A stretch of 64,000 bases of DNA from Nonomuraea guangzhouensis (GCF_019396345.1 NZ_JAHKRM010000006.1:248001-312000), one strand, 5' to 3'; numbered from the stretch's first letter, positions 34,637 to 45,262 are shown. Notes: a model not told the origin generated them from the sequence alone. A program made the numbers and translations.

Positions 34637-35047
34637 ATGGACCTCACCATTCACACAAGCGTCCTCCCGCATGACGACCCGGACGCCGCCCTGGCCTTCT
34701 ACCGCGACACCCTCGGCTTCGAGGTACGCAGCGACGTCGGGCAGGGCACGATGCGCTGGATCACGGTTGGCCCCGTCGGCCAGCCCGGCACGTCCATCCT
34801 CCTGGCACCGCCGGCCGCCGACCCCGGCATCACCGAGGACGAGCGCCGCACCATCGCCGAGATGATGGCCAAGGGCACCTACGGCTGGATCCTGCTGGCC
34901 ACCCGGGACCTCGACGGCACCTTCGAGCAGCTGCAGGCTGGCGACGCCGAGGTCGTCCAGGAGCCGACGGAGCAGCCGTACGGCGTCCGCGACTGCGCCT
35001 TCCGCGATCCCGCGGGCAACCTGGTCCGCATCCAGGAACTCCGCTGA
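34637..35047 (+). CDS. VOC-family (glyoxalase-like) protein
   Basis: 136-residue vicinal oxygen chelate protein. The N-terminal DPDAALAFYRDTLGFEV and C-terminal CAFRDPAGNLVRIQEL are the two characteristic half-motifs of the fold; activities in the family range from glyoxalase and dioxygenase to drug binding. ATG 34637 is preferred, with GTG 34625 and ATG 34631 as alternatives. It is followed 28 bases later by an AraC regulator gene, a common pairing in actinomycetes. Confidence 0.82.
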   Translation: MDLTIHTSVLPHDDPDAALAFYRDTLGFEVRSDVGQGTMRWITVGPVGQPGTSILLAPPAADPGITEDERRTIAEMMAKGTYGWILLATRDLDGTFEQLQAGDAEVVQEPTEQPYGVRDCAFRDPAGNLVRIQELR

Positions 35048-35075
35048 GCCGTACTTCGAGGAAAGGAGTTCTCTC

Positions 35076-35540
35076 ATGTGCCATCCCGCATGGGGGCGCG
35101 CGCTCACCGCGGCACAGCGCCTGAACGATCTCGCCCGGCTGCGCCGCGTCCGCGATCGGATCGATCGGGAGTACGCGCAACCGCTGGACGTCGAGGCGCT
35201 GGCCCGCGGCGTGCACATATCGGCCGGGCATCTCAGCCGGCAGTTCCGGCTCGCGTACGGCGAGTCTCCGTACTCCTATCTGATGACGCGGCGCATCGAG
35301 CGCGCGATGGCGCTGCTGCGTCGTGGCGACCTCAGCGTCACCGAGGTCTGTTTCGCGGTCGGCTGCTCGTCGCTGGGCACGTTCAGCACCCGCTTCACCG
35401 AGCTGGTCGGCATGCCGCCCAGCGCCTACCAACGCCAGGCGGCGGGCGCCGCGGCGGGGATGCCGTCGTGCGTGGCGAAACAGGTGACGCGACCGGTCAG
35501 GAATCGAGAAGCGCCGGTCATCGAGCCGCAACTAGCGTGA
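35076..35540 (+). CDS. AraC-family transcriptional regulator (HTH only)
   Basis: 154 residues, essentially the two-helix-turn-helix AraC domain (about 25-125: DVEALARGVHISAGHLSRQFRLAYGESPYSYL and EVCFAVGCSSLGTFSTRFTELVGMPPSAY) without a ligand-binding domain. ATG 35076 has AAAGGAG 8 bases upstream. It is flanked by two VOC genes that share a 34-base leader repeat, and its own last codons form copy B of that repeat, so it is the natural candidate to bind there. Confidence 0.88.
   Translation: MCHPAWGRALTAAQRLNDLARLRRVRDRIDREYAQPLDVEALARGVHISAGHLSRQFRLAYGESPYSYLMTRRIERAMALLRRGDLSVTEVCFAVGCSSLGTFSTRFTELVGMPPSAYQRQAAGAAAGMPSCVAKQVTRPVRNREAPVIEPQLA
35506..35539 (+). repeat. 34-base leader repeat, copy B
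   Basis: Matches copy A (34596-34629) at 30 of 34 positions. It lies within the last codons of the AraC gene and ends 6 bases before the second VOC start; TAGCGT at its 3' part is a possible -10. Confidence 0.7.
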
Positions 35541-35545
35541 CGGTC

Positions 35546-35956
35546 ATGACTTCCATCGCATCCCTCACTCTCGAAGTGGCCGACACCGAGGCCGCCGGCC
35601 GCTTCTACACCGCCTTCGGTCTGGGCGCTCATGTGCGCCTGCGGGCCTCGGAGGGGCCGGCGACCGGCTTCCGTGGGTTCGTGCTGTCGCTCACGGTGTC
35701 CCAGCCGGCCACCGTCAACGCCTTCATCGGCGCCGCTCTCGACGCCGGGCCTGCCTCCCAGCAGTTCGACGAGATGGTGCTCCTGCTGGGCGCCACCGAG
35801 CCGAGTCCGGTCAAGCTGGCGCTGTACGGGCGCCGTGCCCTCGCCAAGGACGTCGGCGTCCCCATGGACGGCACCGGATCGCACCGGATCACGCTCGGCA
35901 GCGATGCCGGGTCCTTCATCGACCCGGACGGCTTCGCGTGGGAGGCCGCGGCATGA
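35546..35956 (+). CDS. VOC-family (glyoxalase-like) protein
   Basis: 136 residues: SLTLEVADTEAAGRFYTAFGLG at the N-terminus and DPDGFAWEAAA at the C-terminus are the VOC half-motifs, with ALAKDVGVPMDGTGSHRI before the last strand. A deleted relative of this protein is seen at 28535-28680. ATG 35546; the stop overlaps the next start as ATGA, indicating coupling with the PPOX gene. Confidence 0.82.
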   Translation: MTSIASLTLEVADTEAAGRFYTAFGLGAHVRLRASEGPATGFRGFVLSLTVSQPATVNAFIGAALDAGPASQQFDEMVLLLGATEPSPVKLALYGRRALAKDVGVPMDGTGSHRITLGSDAGSFIDPDGFAWEAAA

Positions 35957-36405
35957 CCGGCGCACCGCCGCGTGAGCTCGAGGAGCGGCTGCGGGACACT
36001 CGCGCGAGACTGGAGACCGACGTCGATCTCTGGGTCGCGACGCCGGGCGCCGCGGGCGTCCACCTCATCCCGCTCTCCTACCTCTGGGACGGGACCGCGT
36101 TCCTCATCTCGACGCCGAGCGCCTCGGTCACCGGCCGCAACCTGCTGGCGGACGGCCGGGTACGACTCGGCCTCGGGCCGACGCGCGACGTCGTGGTCGT
36201 CGACGGCACCGCCGAGCCGGTGAACCTCGCCGACCTCGCCCCGGAGACGGGCGACGCGTTCGCGGCCAAGACCGGTTTCGACCCGCGCGAACTCGACGAC
36301 CCCTACCAGTACTTCCTGATCCGGCCACGGCGCATCCAGGCCTGGCGGGAGGCGAACGAGTTGCGGGGCCGCGACCTCATGCGCGATGGCCGCTGGCTCG
36401 GCTGA
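35953..36405 (+). CDS. PPOX-class (pyridoxamine oxidase-like split barrel) flavin/F420 oxidoreductase
   Basis: 150 residues with the split-barrel pattern: LWVATPGAAGVHLIPLSYLWDGTAFLIST, then LLADGRVRLGLGPTRDVVVVDGTAEPV and a C-terminal FLIRPRRIQAWREANEL. Such proteins use FMN or F420; the RLETDVDLWVAT start is typical of the small actinobacterial F420-type group. Coupled (ATGA) to the upstream VOC gene, suggesting a joint redox or detoxification step controlled by the AraC regulator. Confidence 0.78.
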   Translation: MTGAPPRELEERLRDTRARLETDVDLWVATPGAAGVHLIPLSYLWDGTAFLISTPSASVTGRNLLADGRVRLGLGPTRDVVVVDGTAEPVNLADLAPETGDAFAAKTGFDPRELDDPYQYFLIRPRRIQAWREANELRGRDLMRDGRWLG

Positions 36406-36416
36406 CCGCCGCTGGC

Positions 36417-37406
36417 TCACGGATCGTTCATGGGTGAGATCGCCGCACCGGCCGACAGCAGCCTCTCCGCCAGCGCCCGACAGCGCTCCCCGAGCTCCGG
36501 AGGGTCGAGCACTTCGAAGTCGTGCCCCAGCAGGACCATGTGCATGAGCACGAAGTCGAGGCTGCCGGCGCCACTGAGCACTTCGCAGAGCTCGTCGCCG
36601 CGCGGCCGTACGACCGCCGCCGACGCCGGAATCTGCGCCCGCACCGTGTCGGCGGGCGCGTGCACGAGGAACCGCGCCTGGTGCCGGTAGACCCGGCTCG
36701 CCACACTCTCCTGTACGTACGTCGCCGCGTCGGGCGCCGCGCGCGGGCGGAAGTGCCAGGTCCGGGCGGACACGTCAGTCATCCGGTCGACGCGGAAGCT
36801 GCGCCAGTCGTCGCGATCGAGGTCGTAGGCGAACAGGTACCAGCGCCGGTCGGAGGCGACCAGGCGGTAGGGCTCGATCCGCCGCCGTCGCACCTCGCTT
36901 CCGGACGGATAGCCGAAGCCGGCCTCGACCTCGTCGCGGCAGGCTCTGGCCAGCGTCATGAGCATCTCGGAGTCGACCGGCGTACGGCCGCCGCCGAAGG
37001 ACTCCACCGAGCCGGAGAGCGCGCGCACCTCGTGCCGCAACCGGCTGGGCAGCACCTGGTCGAGCTTGGTCAGCGCCCGGAGCGCGGCGTCGCCGGCGCC
37101 GGCCACCGCGCCACCCGCGCCGGCGAGCAGCGAGACGGCGGTGGCGATCGCCTCCTCGTCGTCGAGCAGCAGCGGCGGCAGGTCCTGCCCCGGGCCGAGC
37201 TGGTAGCCGCCGCCGACACCCTGGCTGGCATGCACCAGATAGCCGAGTGTGCGCAGCCGCTCGACATCACGCCGTACCGTGCGCGGCGTGACCCCGAGCC
37301 GTTCGGCGAGCTCGGGGCCGGTCCAGACCTGGCGCTGCTGCAGCAGCCCGAGCAGGGTGAGCACTCGCTCCGTCGTTCCCCGATCTTCACCGCTCGCCAC
37401 GTCCAT
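36417..37406 (-). CDS. YafY-like helix-turn-helix/WYL-domain regulator
   Basis: 329 residues: N-terminal winged helix (ERVLTLLGLLQQRQVWTGPELAERLGVTPRTVRRDVERLRTLGYLV), a middle helical region, then a WYL domain (about 165-245, IEPYRLVASDRRWYLFAYDLDRDDWRSFRVDRMTDV) and a C-terminal extension. WYL regulators sense nucleic acid or small ligands. ATG 37406 is used; a GTG nine bases upstream is possible. Divergent from the DinB gene with an inverted repeat between. Confidence 0.87.
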   Translation of the reverse strand: MDVASGEDRGTTERVLTLLGLLQQRQVWTGPELAERLGVTPRTVRRDVERLRTLGYLVHASQGVGGGYQLGPGQDLPPLLLDDEEAIATAVSLLAGAGGAVAGAGDAALRALTKLDQVLPSRLRHEVRALSGSVESFGGGRTPVDSEMLMTLARACRDEVEAGFGYPSGSEVRRRRIEPYRLVASDRRWYLFAYDLDRDDWRSFRVDRMTDVSARTWHFRPRAAPDAATYVQESVASRVYRHQARFLVHAPADTVRAQIPASAAVVRPRGDELCEVLSGAGSLDFVLMHMVLLGHDFEVLDPPELGERCRALAERLLSAGAAISPMNDP

Positions 37407-37428
37407 GTCCCACACCCTGCCAGAGATA

Positions 37429-37447
37429 GCGGACCGATCCTGTCCGC
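37429..37447. promoter_or_regulatory. candidate operator of the WYL regulator
   Basis: GCGGAC-N7-GTCCGC, a perfect 6-base inverted repeat, lies between the divergent WYL and DinB genes, 23 bases from either start. By position it should control one or both. Confidence 0.5.
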
Positions 37448-37468
37448 CAGGGGTGTCAGGGTGGCTCC

Positions 37469-38044
37469 ATGGACGCAGACGAACTCGACTGGAACCACAC
37501 GCTGCGCGAGCAGTGGGACTTCCATTGGAACCACCAGGTCCGAGCCCGGCTCGACGGCCTCACCGACGAGGAGTACTTCTGGTCGCCGGTGCCGGATGCC
37601 TGGAGCGTGCGGCCGCGTGGCAGCTCGACGGCGCCCGTACAGGCCGGTGCCGGGGACTTCACGCTGGACTACGCCTTCCCGCAGCCGGTCCCCGCGCCCT
37701 TCACCACGATCGCCTGGCGACTCGGTCATGTCATCGTCGGCGTGCTCGCCATGCGCAACGCGGCGCACTTCGGCGCGCCGGCGACGTCGTACGACACCTG
37801 GGAGTACGCTGGCCGCGCGGCCACCGCGCTCGACCAGCTCGAGGTCCAGCTCGACCGCTGGCTGGCCGGGGTACGCGGCCTGGGCGAGGCCGGGCTCCAG
37901 GTCCCGGTCGGCGCGAAGGAACCCTACCCTGAGGCGTCCACGGCCGATCTGGTGCTGCACATCCACCGCGAGCTGATCCACCACCTGTCCGAGGTCTGCC
38001 TGCTGCGCGACCTCTACCTGCACACGAACGGAGCAACTCTGTGA
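37469..38044 (+). CDS. DinB-family protein (mycothiol-dependent enzyme-like)
   Basis: 191-residue four-helix protein. WRLGHVIVGVLAMRNAAHFG and ADLVLHIHRELIHHLSEVCLLRDLY carry the three histidines expected to hold a metal in the DinB/mycothiol maleylpyruvate isomerase fold; TDEEYFWSPVPDAWSVRPRG is the other conserved segment. The stop overlaps the next gene's GTG (GTGA), so the VOC protein downstream is made with it. Likely a thiol-S-transferase or detoxification protein; substrate unknown. Confidence 0.83.
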   Translation: MDADELDWNHTLREQWDFHWNHQVRARLDGLTDEEYFWSPVPDAWSVRPRGSSTAPVQAGAGDFTLDYAFPQPVPAPFTTIAWRLGHVIVGVLAMRNAAHFGAPATSYDTWEYAGRAATALDQLEVQLDRWLAGVRGLGEAGLQVPVGAKEPYPEASTADLVLHIHRELIHHLSEVCLLRDLYLHTNGATL

Positions 38045-38502
38045 GCCGCCACATCCAGGTCACCTTCGACGCCCACGACCCGAGAGCGCTGTCGTCCTTC
38101 TGGCGCGACGTACTGGGCTACGTCCACCCCGCCCCGCCCGGCGTCGACCTGCCCGAGGGCGCCGACCCGCTGGCCGCGTGGGACGACTTCCTCGCGCGGA
38201 TCGGCGTACCGGAGGACCAGCGCAACACGAGATCGGCCATCGAGGACCCGGACGGGGTGGGCCCCCGGCTGTTCTTCCAGCAGGTGCCGGAGGACAAGGT
38301 GGCCAAGAACCGCGTCCACCTCGACGTCCGCGCGGCCCCCGGACTGCAGGGAGCGGAGCGGATGGCGGCGCTGGAGGCCGAGTGCGACCGGCTCGTCGCG
38401 CTGGGCGCGACGCGGGTACGTCGTTACGAGCCCGAACCTCCGATGAGCGGGGGCAACATCGTGATGACCGACCCCGAGGGCAACGAGTTCTGCCTGGACT
38501 GA
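38041..38502 (+). CDS. VOC-family glyoxalase-like protein
   Basis: 153 residues: IQVTFDAHDPRALSSFWRDVLGY, RLFFQQVPEDKVAKNRVHLDV and NIVMTDPEGNEFCLD. The last two segments define the glyoxalase_6 type of VOC domain. Coupled to the DinB gene by a 4-base overlap. Related to the protein at 48233-48625. Confidence 0.83.
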   Translation: MSRHIQVTFDAHDPRALSSFWRDVLGYVHPAPPGVDLPEGADPLAAWDDFLARIGVPEDQRNTRSAIEDPDGVGPRLFFQQVPEDKVAKNRVHLDVRAAPGLQGAERMAALEAECDRLVALGATRVRRYEPEPPMSGGNIVMTDPEGNEFCLD

Positions 38503-38518
38503 CCTGGCTCAGATGTAG

Positions 38519-40483
<1,965 letters not shown>

Positions 40484-40503
40484 CCGGCTGATCTCAGGCG
40501 ATC

Positions 40504-41154
40504 TCAGGTGGAGAACGCCGCCGGGTTGCGGCGTTCGGCGGCGGCCCGGCTGCGGCGTGCGTACATGATGGTCCAGGTCACGAGCGCGGCCGTGACCGCG
40601 ATGGGCAGCACCGTGGAGATCAGGACCATCGTCGAGGTGGACAGCACGTACGACAGGACGACCCGTGCGACCGCCTCGGCGAGGTACACCACGCCCCACA
40701 CGAGGGTGAGGACGCGCTGCGTCCGGCGGAAGCCGGCGTACTGCCAGAGGTCGTTCCACTTGGCCAGCCCCTCCTCGGTGCCGTCGGTGCCGAACTTCCG
40801 GCCGAAGTAGAACATCAACGGGCGGGGCATCAGCAGCGACCCGAGCAGCACCAGGCCGAACAGACCGGTGGCCGCCGAGTCCTTGACCAGCACCATTTCC
40901 TCGCTGCGGAACACCAGCGCACTCAGCACGCCGAGCCCGACCACGAGCAGCGCGAGCACGCCGAAGTCGTCGACGCGACGCTTGATCAGGAAAATGCCGA
41001 GCACCTCGACGGCCGGCCAGACCCCGGAGATCGTGAGCGCGGCGATGGTCGACACCCCGCGGTCGGTCAGCATCGTGTACGTCAGGAAGGGCAGGACGAC
41101 GTTTAACACGATCGTCGGTCCCCAGTTCAGCGCTATTGTCCGGAACCGTGCCAT
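40504..41154 (-). CDS. VC0807-type membrane protein
   Basis: 216 residues with about six membrane segments and the family signature RPLMFYFGRKF...WNDLWQYAGFRRTQRVLTLVWG in the central loop. Paralogue of 27066-27743. ATG 41154 has AGGAGGG 4 bases upstream. Divergent from a PaaX-like regulator that may control it. Function unknown. Confidence 0.8.
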   Translation of the reverse strand: MARFRTIALNWGPTIVLNVVLPFLTYTMLTDRGVSTIAALTISGVWPAVEVLGIFLIKRRVDDFGVLALLVVGLGVLSALVFRSEEMVLVKDSAATGLFGLVLLGSLLMPRPLMFYFGRKFGTDGTEEGLAKWNDLWQYAGFRRTQRVLTLVWGVVYLAEAVARVVLSYVLSTSTMVLISTVLPIAVTAALVTWTIMYARRSRAAAERRNPAAFST

Positions 41155-41168
41155 CAGACCCTCCTGGT

Positions 41169-42023
41169 ATGTCGAATAAACTCACGACCGTGACCAGAAA
41201 TGTATCATCGGACTGGTCGCTCACACGACCTTCGCGTGGGCGCTCAGTCGCGCTCGTCCCGTTCCTCTTCGGTGTCTCCGGGCGGCCGGAGCTGTCCGGC
41301 ACCGCGCTGACCCGCCTGTTGGGAGATCTCGGCCTGACCGAGGCGGCGGCGCGCGCCCTTGTCGCCCGGATGCGGCGCGACGGCCAACTGGTCAGCGAGC
41401 GGCGCGGCGGTGGCGCGCACTACCGGCTGGCCGGCGCCATGGCCGCCGGCTTCGCGCAGATCCGGCGTGGCGCCTCGAACGAGCCCCCACCGTGGACGGG
41501 GCACTTCCACGCGCTGCTGTACCAGGTGCCGGAGAGCGAGCGCGCCTACCGTGACGCGCTGCGCCGGGCCGCGCTGCTCACTGGCTACGGTCTGCTCCAG
41601 CAGGGCGTGCTCATCGCGCTCACCGACCGCGCCGCCCACCTCGGTGACCTGCTCACCCCGCCGGAAGGCGTCCGGCTGCATCGGGCCACCCTCGCGATGG
41701 CGGAGGCGGACGCCGCCCACGCCGCGTACGACGCCTGGGATCTCGGGGCGCTGAGCGACACGTACACCCAGCATGCCGAGGCCCTTGAGACGGCGGTCCG
41801 CACGGCCCCGGACGGGCTTCGGGCGGACGCGGCGGCGCTGAGTACGTTCAGCCGGCTGCTCAGCACGGCCCTGGTCGACACCCTGCGCGCGCCGCGGCTG
41901 CCGGAGCCGCTGCGGCCGGCCGGGTGGGCGCTGCCCCGGCTGTTCGCCGCGGTCGGCGAGGTGCAGCGGGTCTACGGCGCCCCGGCCGTCACGTACGTGC
42001 GCCAGGTGCTGGAGGAGGACTGA
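41169..42023 (+). CDS. PaaX-like transcriptional regulator
   Basis: 284 residues: an N-terminal winged helix (SGTALTRLLGDLGLTEAAARALVARMRRDGQLVSERRGGGAHYRL) and the PaaX-type central and C-terminal parts (WTGHFHALLYQVPESERAYRDALRRAALLTGYGLLQQGVLI...). PaaX relatives repress catabolic genes. ATG 41169 is used; GTG 41190 is possible, and neither has a clear ribosome binding site. Its last 35 bases overlap the convergent gene. Confidence 0.78.
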   Translation: MSNKLTTVTRNVSSDWSLTRPSRGRSVALVPFLFGVSGRPELSGTALTRLLGDLGLTEAAARALVARMRRDGQLVSERRGGGAHYRLAGAMAAGFAQIRRGASNEPPPWTGHFHALLYQVPESERAYRDALRRAALLTGYGLLQQGVLIALTDRAAHLGDLLTPPEGVRLHRATLAMAEADAAHAAYDAWDLGALSDTYTQHAEALETAVRTAPDGLRADAAALSTFSRLLSTALVDTLRAPRLPEPLRPAGWALPRLFAAVGEVQRVYGAPAVTYVRQVLEED

Positions 42024-44259
42024 CCAGAGCAGGAGGCGTGCCGAACGTGCCCTCCCGGCGTACGGTGTGCCAGCGCAGCCGTACGCCCAGCACCGCGGTC
42101 GCCAACGACTGGATCACCACGAGATACAGGAGCTGACGGTAGACGAACTGCTGCAGCGGCAGCACCCACAGCGCCGAGGCCCGCTCACCGTCCAGGCGTA
42201 GCGCGTACCAACCGGTCAGCGCCTGCACCGCGACGAACCCGGCCCACACCGCGACCACCGGCAGCGGATCGCCCACGGCGGTGCTGTAGATCGCCATGAG
42301 GTCGACGACGGGTGCGAGCAGCGGCAGCAGCACCTGGAACAGCGCCAGGTAGCCGAGGCAGCGGCGACCGAACGGATCCTTGTCGAGCACGGCGCGCCGA
42401 TGCTTCCACATCGCCTGCATGGTGCCGTAGCACCAGCGGTAGCGCTGCTTCCACAGCTGGCCGAGCGAGGTCGGCGCCTCGGTCCAGGCCAGCGCCTTCT
42501 CCTCGTAGACCACCCGCCAGCCGGCCCGGCACAGCGCCATCGTGAGGTCGGTGTCCTCCGCCAGGGTGTCGGTGCTGACGCCGCCCAGGGCCACCAGCGC
42601 CGAGCGGCGGAACGCCCCGATCGCGCCGGGTACGGTCGCCATGCAGTCGAGCTGTTCGAAGGCGCGCCTGTCGAGGTTGAACCCGATGACGTACTCGATG
42701 TGCTGCCAGCGTCCGATCATGCCCCGCCGGTTGCCGACCTTGGTGTTGCCGCTCACCGCGCCGACCGTGGGGTCGGAGAGCTGGCGTACGAGCCGGCCGA
42801 TGGTGGCGGGTTCGAAGACCGTGTCGCCGTCCACCATGATGAGCAACTCGTGACCGGCCTGCGCGATGCCGGTGTTGAGCGCGGCGGGCTTGCCCCCGTT
42901 GGGCTGGCGGATCACCCGTACGTTGGCGAACCCCAGCCCCGCGGCCAGTTCGGCGGTCGAGTCGGTCGAGCCGTCGTCGATGACGAGGATCTCCACCGGA
43001 CCTGGATAGGCGGTGTCGGCCAGCGAGCGTACCGTCGCCTGAATCCCGGCCTCCTCGTTGTAGGCGGGCACGATCACCGTCACCGGCGGAGGCGCGGGCC
43101 AGGCGGGCGCGCGTCCCCTTCGCCGCCGTCCACCTCGGGTACGGCGAGCATGCACCCACGCGAGCACGGCGAAGAAGACGAGCCGCGCCAGAGTGAGCGC
43201 GCCCGCGGCGACCAGCACCCACGACAGCGCGCCGGTGAACCAGCCGGATGCCCGCTGGGCCACGTTCAGGGCGGAGCCGACGAACCGCTCCACGCCGCCG
43301 GCCGGCTGTTGCGCCGACGGCATGCCGAGGGCCTTGGTCACCGTGACCGCCCGGTAGCCCTTGCCCGTGAGCTCCTTCAGGACCAGATCGACGGCCTCGA
43401 CGGTCTGCTTCCTGTCGCCACCCGAGTCGTGCATCATGACGATCGCGCCTCGGCCCCCGGCCGGGAGCGACGAGGTCACGATCTTCCGGGTGCCGGGGCG
43501 GCTCCAGTCCTTGGTGTCGAGATCCGTGAGCGTGACGAGGTACCCCTCGCCCGCCAGCGTCTTCATGCTCTCCCACTGCGGGCCGGTGATCGCCGCGGGT
43601 GTCGACGAGTACGGCGGGCGCACCAGCGTGGTGTGCAGTCCTGTCGCTCCCGCCAGCGCCTTCTGCGTCAGTGACAGCTCCAGCCTGAGCCGCCAGCCGG
43701 GAACCGCCGCCAGGTCCGCGTGCGCGTAGGTATGGTTGCCCAGCTCATGGCCTTCCGCGACGATCCGCCGCGCCAGTTCGGGGTGTTCGGCGACCTTCGA
43801 GCCGACGGTGAAGAACGTCGCCTTGGCGCCGTACTTCTTCAGGGCGTCGAGCACCGCCGGGGTCCAGGCCGGATCCGGGCCGTCGTCGAAGGTGAGGGCG
43901 ATCGTCCTGTCCGGCAGGCGAGCGCTGGAGGCCTCGCCACCGGTGAGGTTGAGCACGGGTCCGCCGCGCCGGATCTCCGCGAGCTGCCGGGAAGGGTGGT
44001 CGGCGGTGGGTGGGACGGTGCGTGTCTCGCCGACGACGTTGGTCACGTACCCGTTGAGTACGAGCGCGAAGGCCGCCAGCAGCATGCCGATGGCCAGCAG
44101 GAACCAGTGGCCTCTGGGATCGGCCCGCTTGCCGGGCGGCGGCGTGGGCGCCGCGACGGGGTGCCGGCTCTCCCCCTGGACTGCGGCGGGATCCTGCCAG
44201 GCCGAAACGGGCGCGTGTGGCCAGACCCGCTTGTCCTGCGGATCGGCGAGGCCGCTCAC
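41989..44259 (-). CDS. polysaccharide deacetylase/GT2 glycosyltransferase fusion
   Basis: 756 residues from a GTG that overlaps the upstream stop (GTGA). After a membrane helix (HWFLLAIGMLLAAFALVLNGYV, about 52-73) comes an NodB-type deacetylase (about 110-310) with TFDDGPDP, HELGNHTYAHADL and RPPYSS. A second span (WVLVAAGALTLARLVFFAVLAWV) leads to a GT2 domain with VTVIVPAYNEE, VIDDGSTDST, MVDGDTVF, EDTDLTM and QRYRW, then two or more C-terminal membrane helices. The GT2 part is chitin/hyaluronan-synthase-like, so it may polymerise and de-N-acetylate an amino-sugar glycan at the membrane. Fusions of this type are known in actinomycetes. Confidence 0.88.
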   Translation of the reverse strand: MSGLADPQDKRVWPHAPVSAWQDPAAVQGESRHPVAAPTPPPGKRADPRGHWFLLAIGMLLAAFALVLNGYVTNVVGETRTVPPTADHPSRQLAEIRRGGPVLNLTGGEASSARLPDRTIALTFDDGPDPAWTPAVLDALKKYGAKATFFTVGSKVAEHPELARRIVAEGHELGNHTYAHADLAAVPGWRLRLELSLTQKALAGATGLHTTLVRPPYSSTPAAITGPQWESMKTLAGEGYLVTLTDLDTKDWSRPGTRKIVTSSLPAGGRGAIVMMHDSGGDRKQTVEAVDLVLKELTGKGYRAVTVTKALGMPSAQQPAGGVERFVGSALNVAQRASGWFTGALSWVLVAAGALTLARLVFFAVLAWVHARRTRGGRRRRGRAPAWPAPPPVTVIVPAYNEEAGIQATVRSLADTAYPGPVEILVIDDGSTDSTAELAAGLGFANVRVIRQPNGGKPAALNTGIAQAGHELLIMVDGDTVFEPATIGRLVRQLSDPTVGAVSGNTKVGNRRGMIGRWQHIEYVIGFNLDRRAFEQLDCMATVPGAIGAFRRSALVALGGVSTDTLAEDTDLTMALCRAGWRVVYEEKALAWTEAPTSLGQLWKQRYRWCYGTMQAMWKHRRAVLDKDPFGRRCLGYLALFQVLLPLLAPVVDLMAIYSTAVGDPLPVVAVWAGFVAVQALTGWYALRLDGERASALWVLPLQQFVYRQLLYLVVIQSLATAVLGVRLRWHTVRREGTFGTPPALVSPPPAPGART

Positions 44260-44762
44260 TTCTTCGGCCCCTTCGTCCGGTCCGGGTCGAGCCCCGGCGG
44301 CGTCTTGTTCTGGCCGGGCGGCAGATCGGCACTCGAGGTGGGATCGGCGGTGGGCTCGGTCGCCGGTTCGGTGGTCGGCCGCGTGCTCGGTTTCACACTG
44401 GGCGACGGCTGCTGTGGCGGGGTCCGGTCGGTCTCGGGCGCCACCGACCGTACGGTGGACCTGGTGGCGCGTGGGGTGGGGCGGGCCGACGTACGGGTCG
44501 CCGACGGGGTGGGCCGCCTGGTCATGCTCATCCGAGGCGTCGCCGAAGGATCGGGCGAAGCCGTGCTGCCCATCCCTCCTGGGCGATCGCCCGGCCATCC
44601 GTTCACCGACAGCGTCGTGGTGGAGAACAAGCCGCCGATGACGACCGCGAGCAGCGCGATGGCCAGCACGCCCGACGCGATCGAGCCGATCATGATCAGC
44701 CGTCGCCGGCGACCGCTCTGGTCGACGAAGACGGCTGTCGTCTGGTGTTGCTCAGGGGACAC
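44256..44762 (-). CDS. single-span membrane protein with Thr/Pro/Ser-rich tail
   Basis: 168 residues from GTG 44762: about 18 cytoplasmic residues ending in RRRRLIM, one membrane helix (IGSIASGVLAIALLAVVIGGLF) and a low-complexity extracellular tail rich in Thr, Pro, Ser and Arg. No ribosome binding site; TACCAT 8 bases before the start could make a leaderless message. It is translationally coupled to the deacetylase/GT2 gene and is presumably an accessory of the same surface-glycan system. Confidence 0.65.
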   Translation of the reverse strand: MSPEQHQTTAVFVDQSGRRRRLIMIGSIASGVLAIALLAVVIGGLFSTTTLSVNGWPGDRPGGMGSTASPDPSATPRMSMTRRPTPSATRTSARPTPRATRSTVRSVAPETDRTPPQQPSPSVKPSTRPTTEPATEPTADPTSSADLPPGQNKTPPGLDPDRTKGPKK

Positions 44763-44870
44763 ATCGGGAAATGGTAGTGACCAGATGTGACTTGTGGGGT
44801 AATTGGCCGTGATCAACCGGCCGCGCGCAGTGCTGAGCAAAAGGCGCAGAAGCCGGTATGCGTAACTTCC

Positions 44871-44882
44871 GGCTAATACGAT
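44871..44882 (+). promoter_or_regulatory. candidate promoter for type VII-like genes
   Basis: GGCTAATACGAT contains the -10-like TACGAT, 38 bases before the start at 44921. It is 11/12 identical to the element at 17202-17213. Confidence 0.35.
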
Positions 44883-44920
44883 CTTGCGAGAAGTGACTCT
44901 TTGTGGTCTATCGGGGACGG

Positions 44921-45262
44921 ATGGTGATGGCGTTGCCTTCGGACGAGTCGGCTCGGATATACGACCGGGTGGCGATCAAGAGGCTCGGCGACGCGCTTGT
45001 CGACGACACCACCGGGACGTCTCCCGTGTCGCATCTGGAAGAGGCCGGCGGCTTTCCGCCGAATATGCGGCTCGGCTGGGGTGCGTTGGGTGTGATTGGG
45101 TTTCCGTTGACCCAGGAGCACGACAAAATAGTCGCCGCCGCCGAGTGGAAGCTGGGCGACATGGCCCAATCATTGCACGGTCATAGAGACGAGCTGTATA
45201 CGGCATCCGGAAACGTGGACACCGCGGAAGTGGAGAACATAGAAAATGTCCGACGCATTTAA
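44921..45262 (+). CDS. type VII secretion-like (EspC-like) small protein
   Basis: 113 residues, mostly helical, with a C-terminal segment (AEWKLGDMAQSLHGHRDELYTASGNVDTAE) like the LxxHRDEL...A...Y pattern of ESX-associated secreted helical-hairpin proteins. The ATG at 44921 follows GGGGA closely; ATG 44927 fits spacing better. Its end overlaps the next gene by 17 bases. Assignment is tentative. Confidence 0.5.
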   Translation: MVMALPSDESARIYDRVAIKRLGDALVDDTTGTSPVSHLEEAGGFPPNMRLGWGALGVIGFPLTQEHDKIVAAAEWKLGDMAQSLHGHRDELYTASGNVDTAEVENIENVRRI

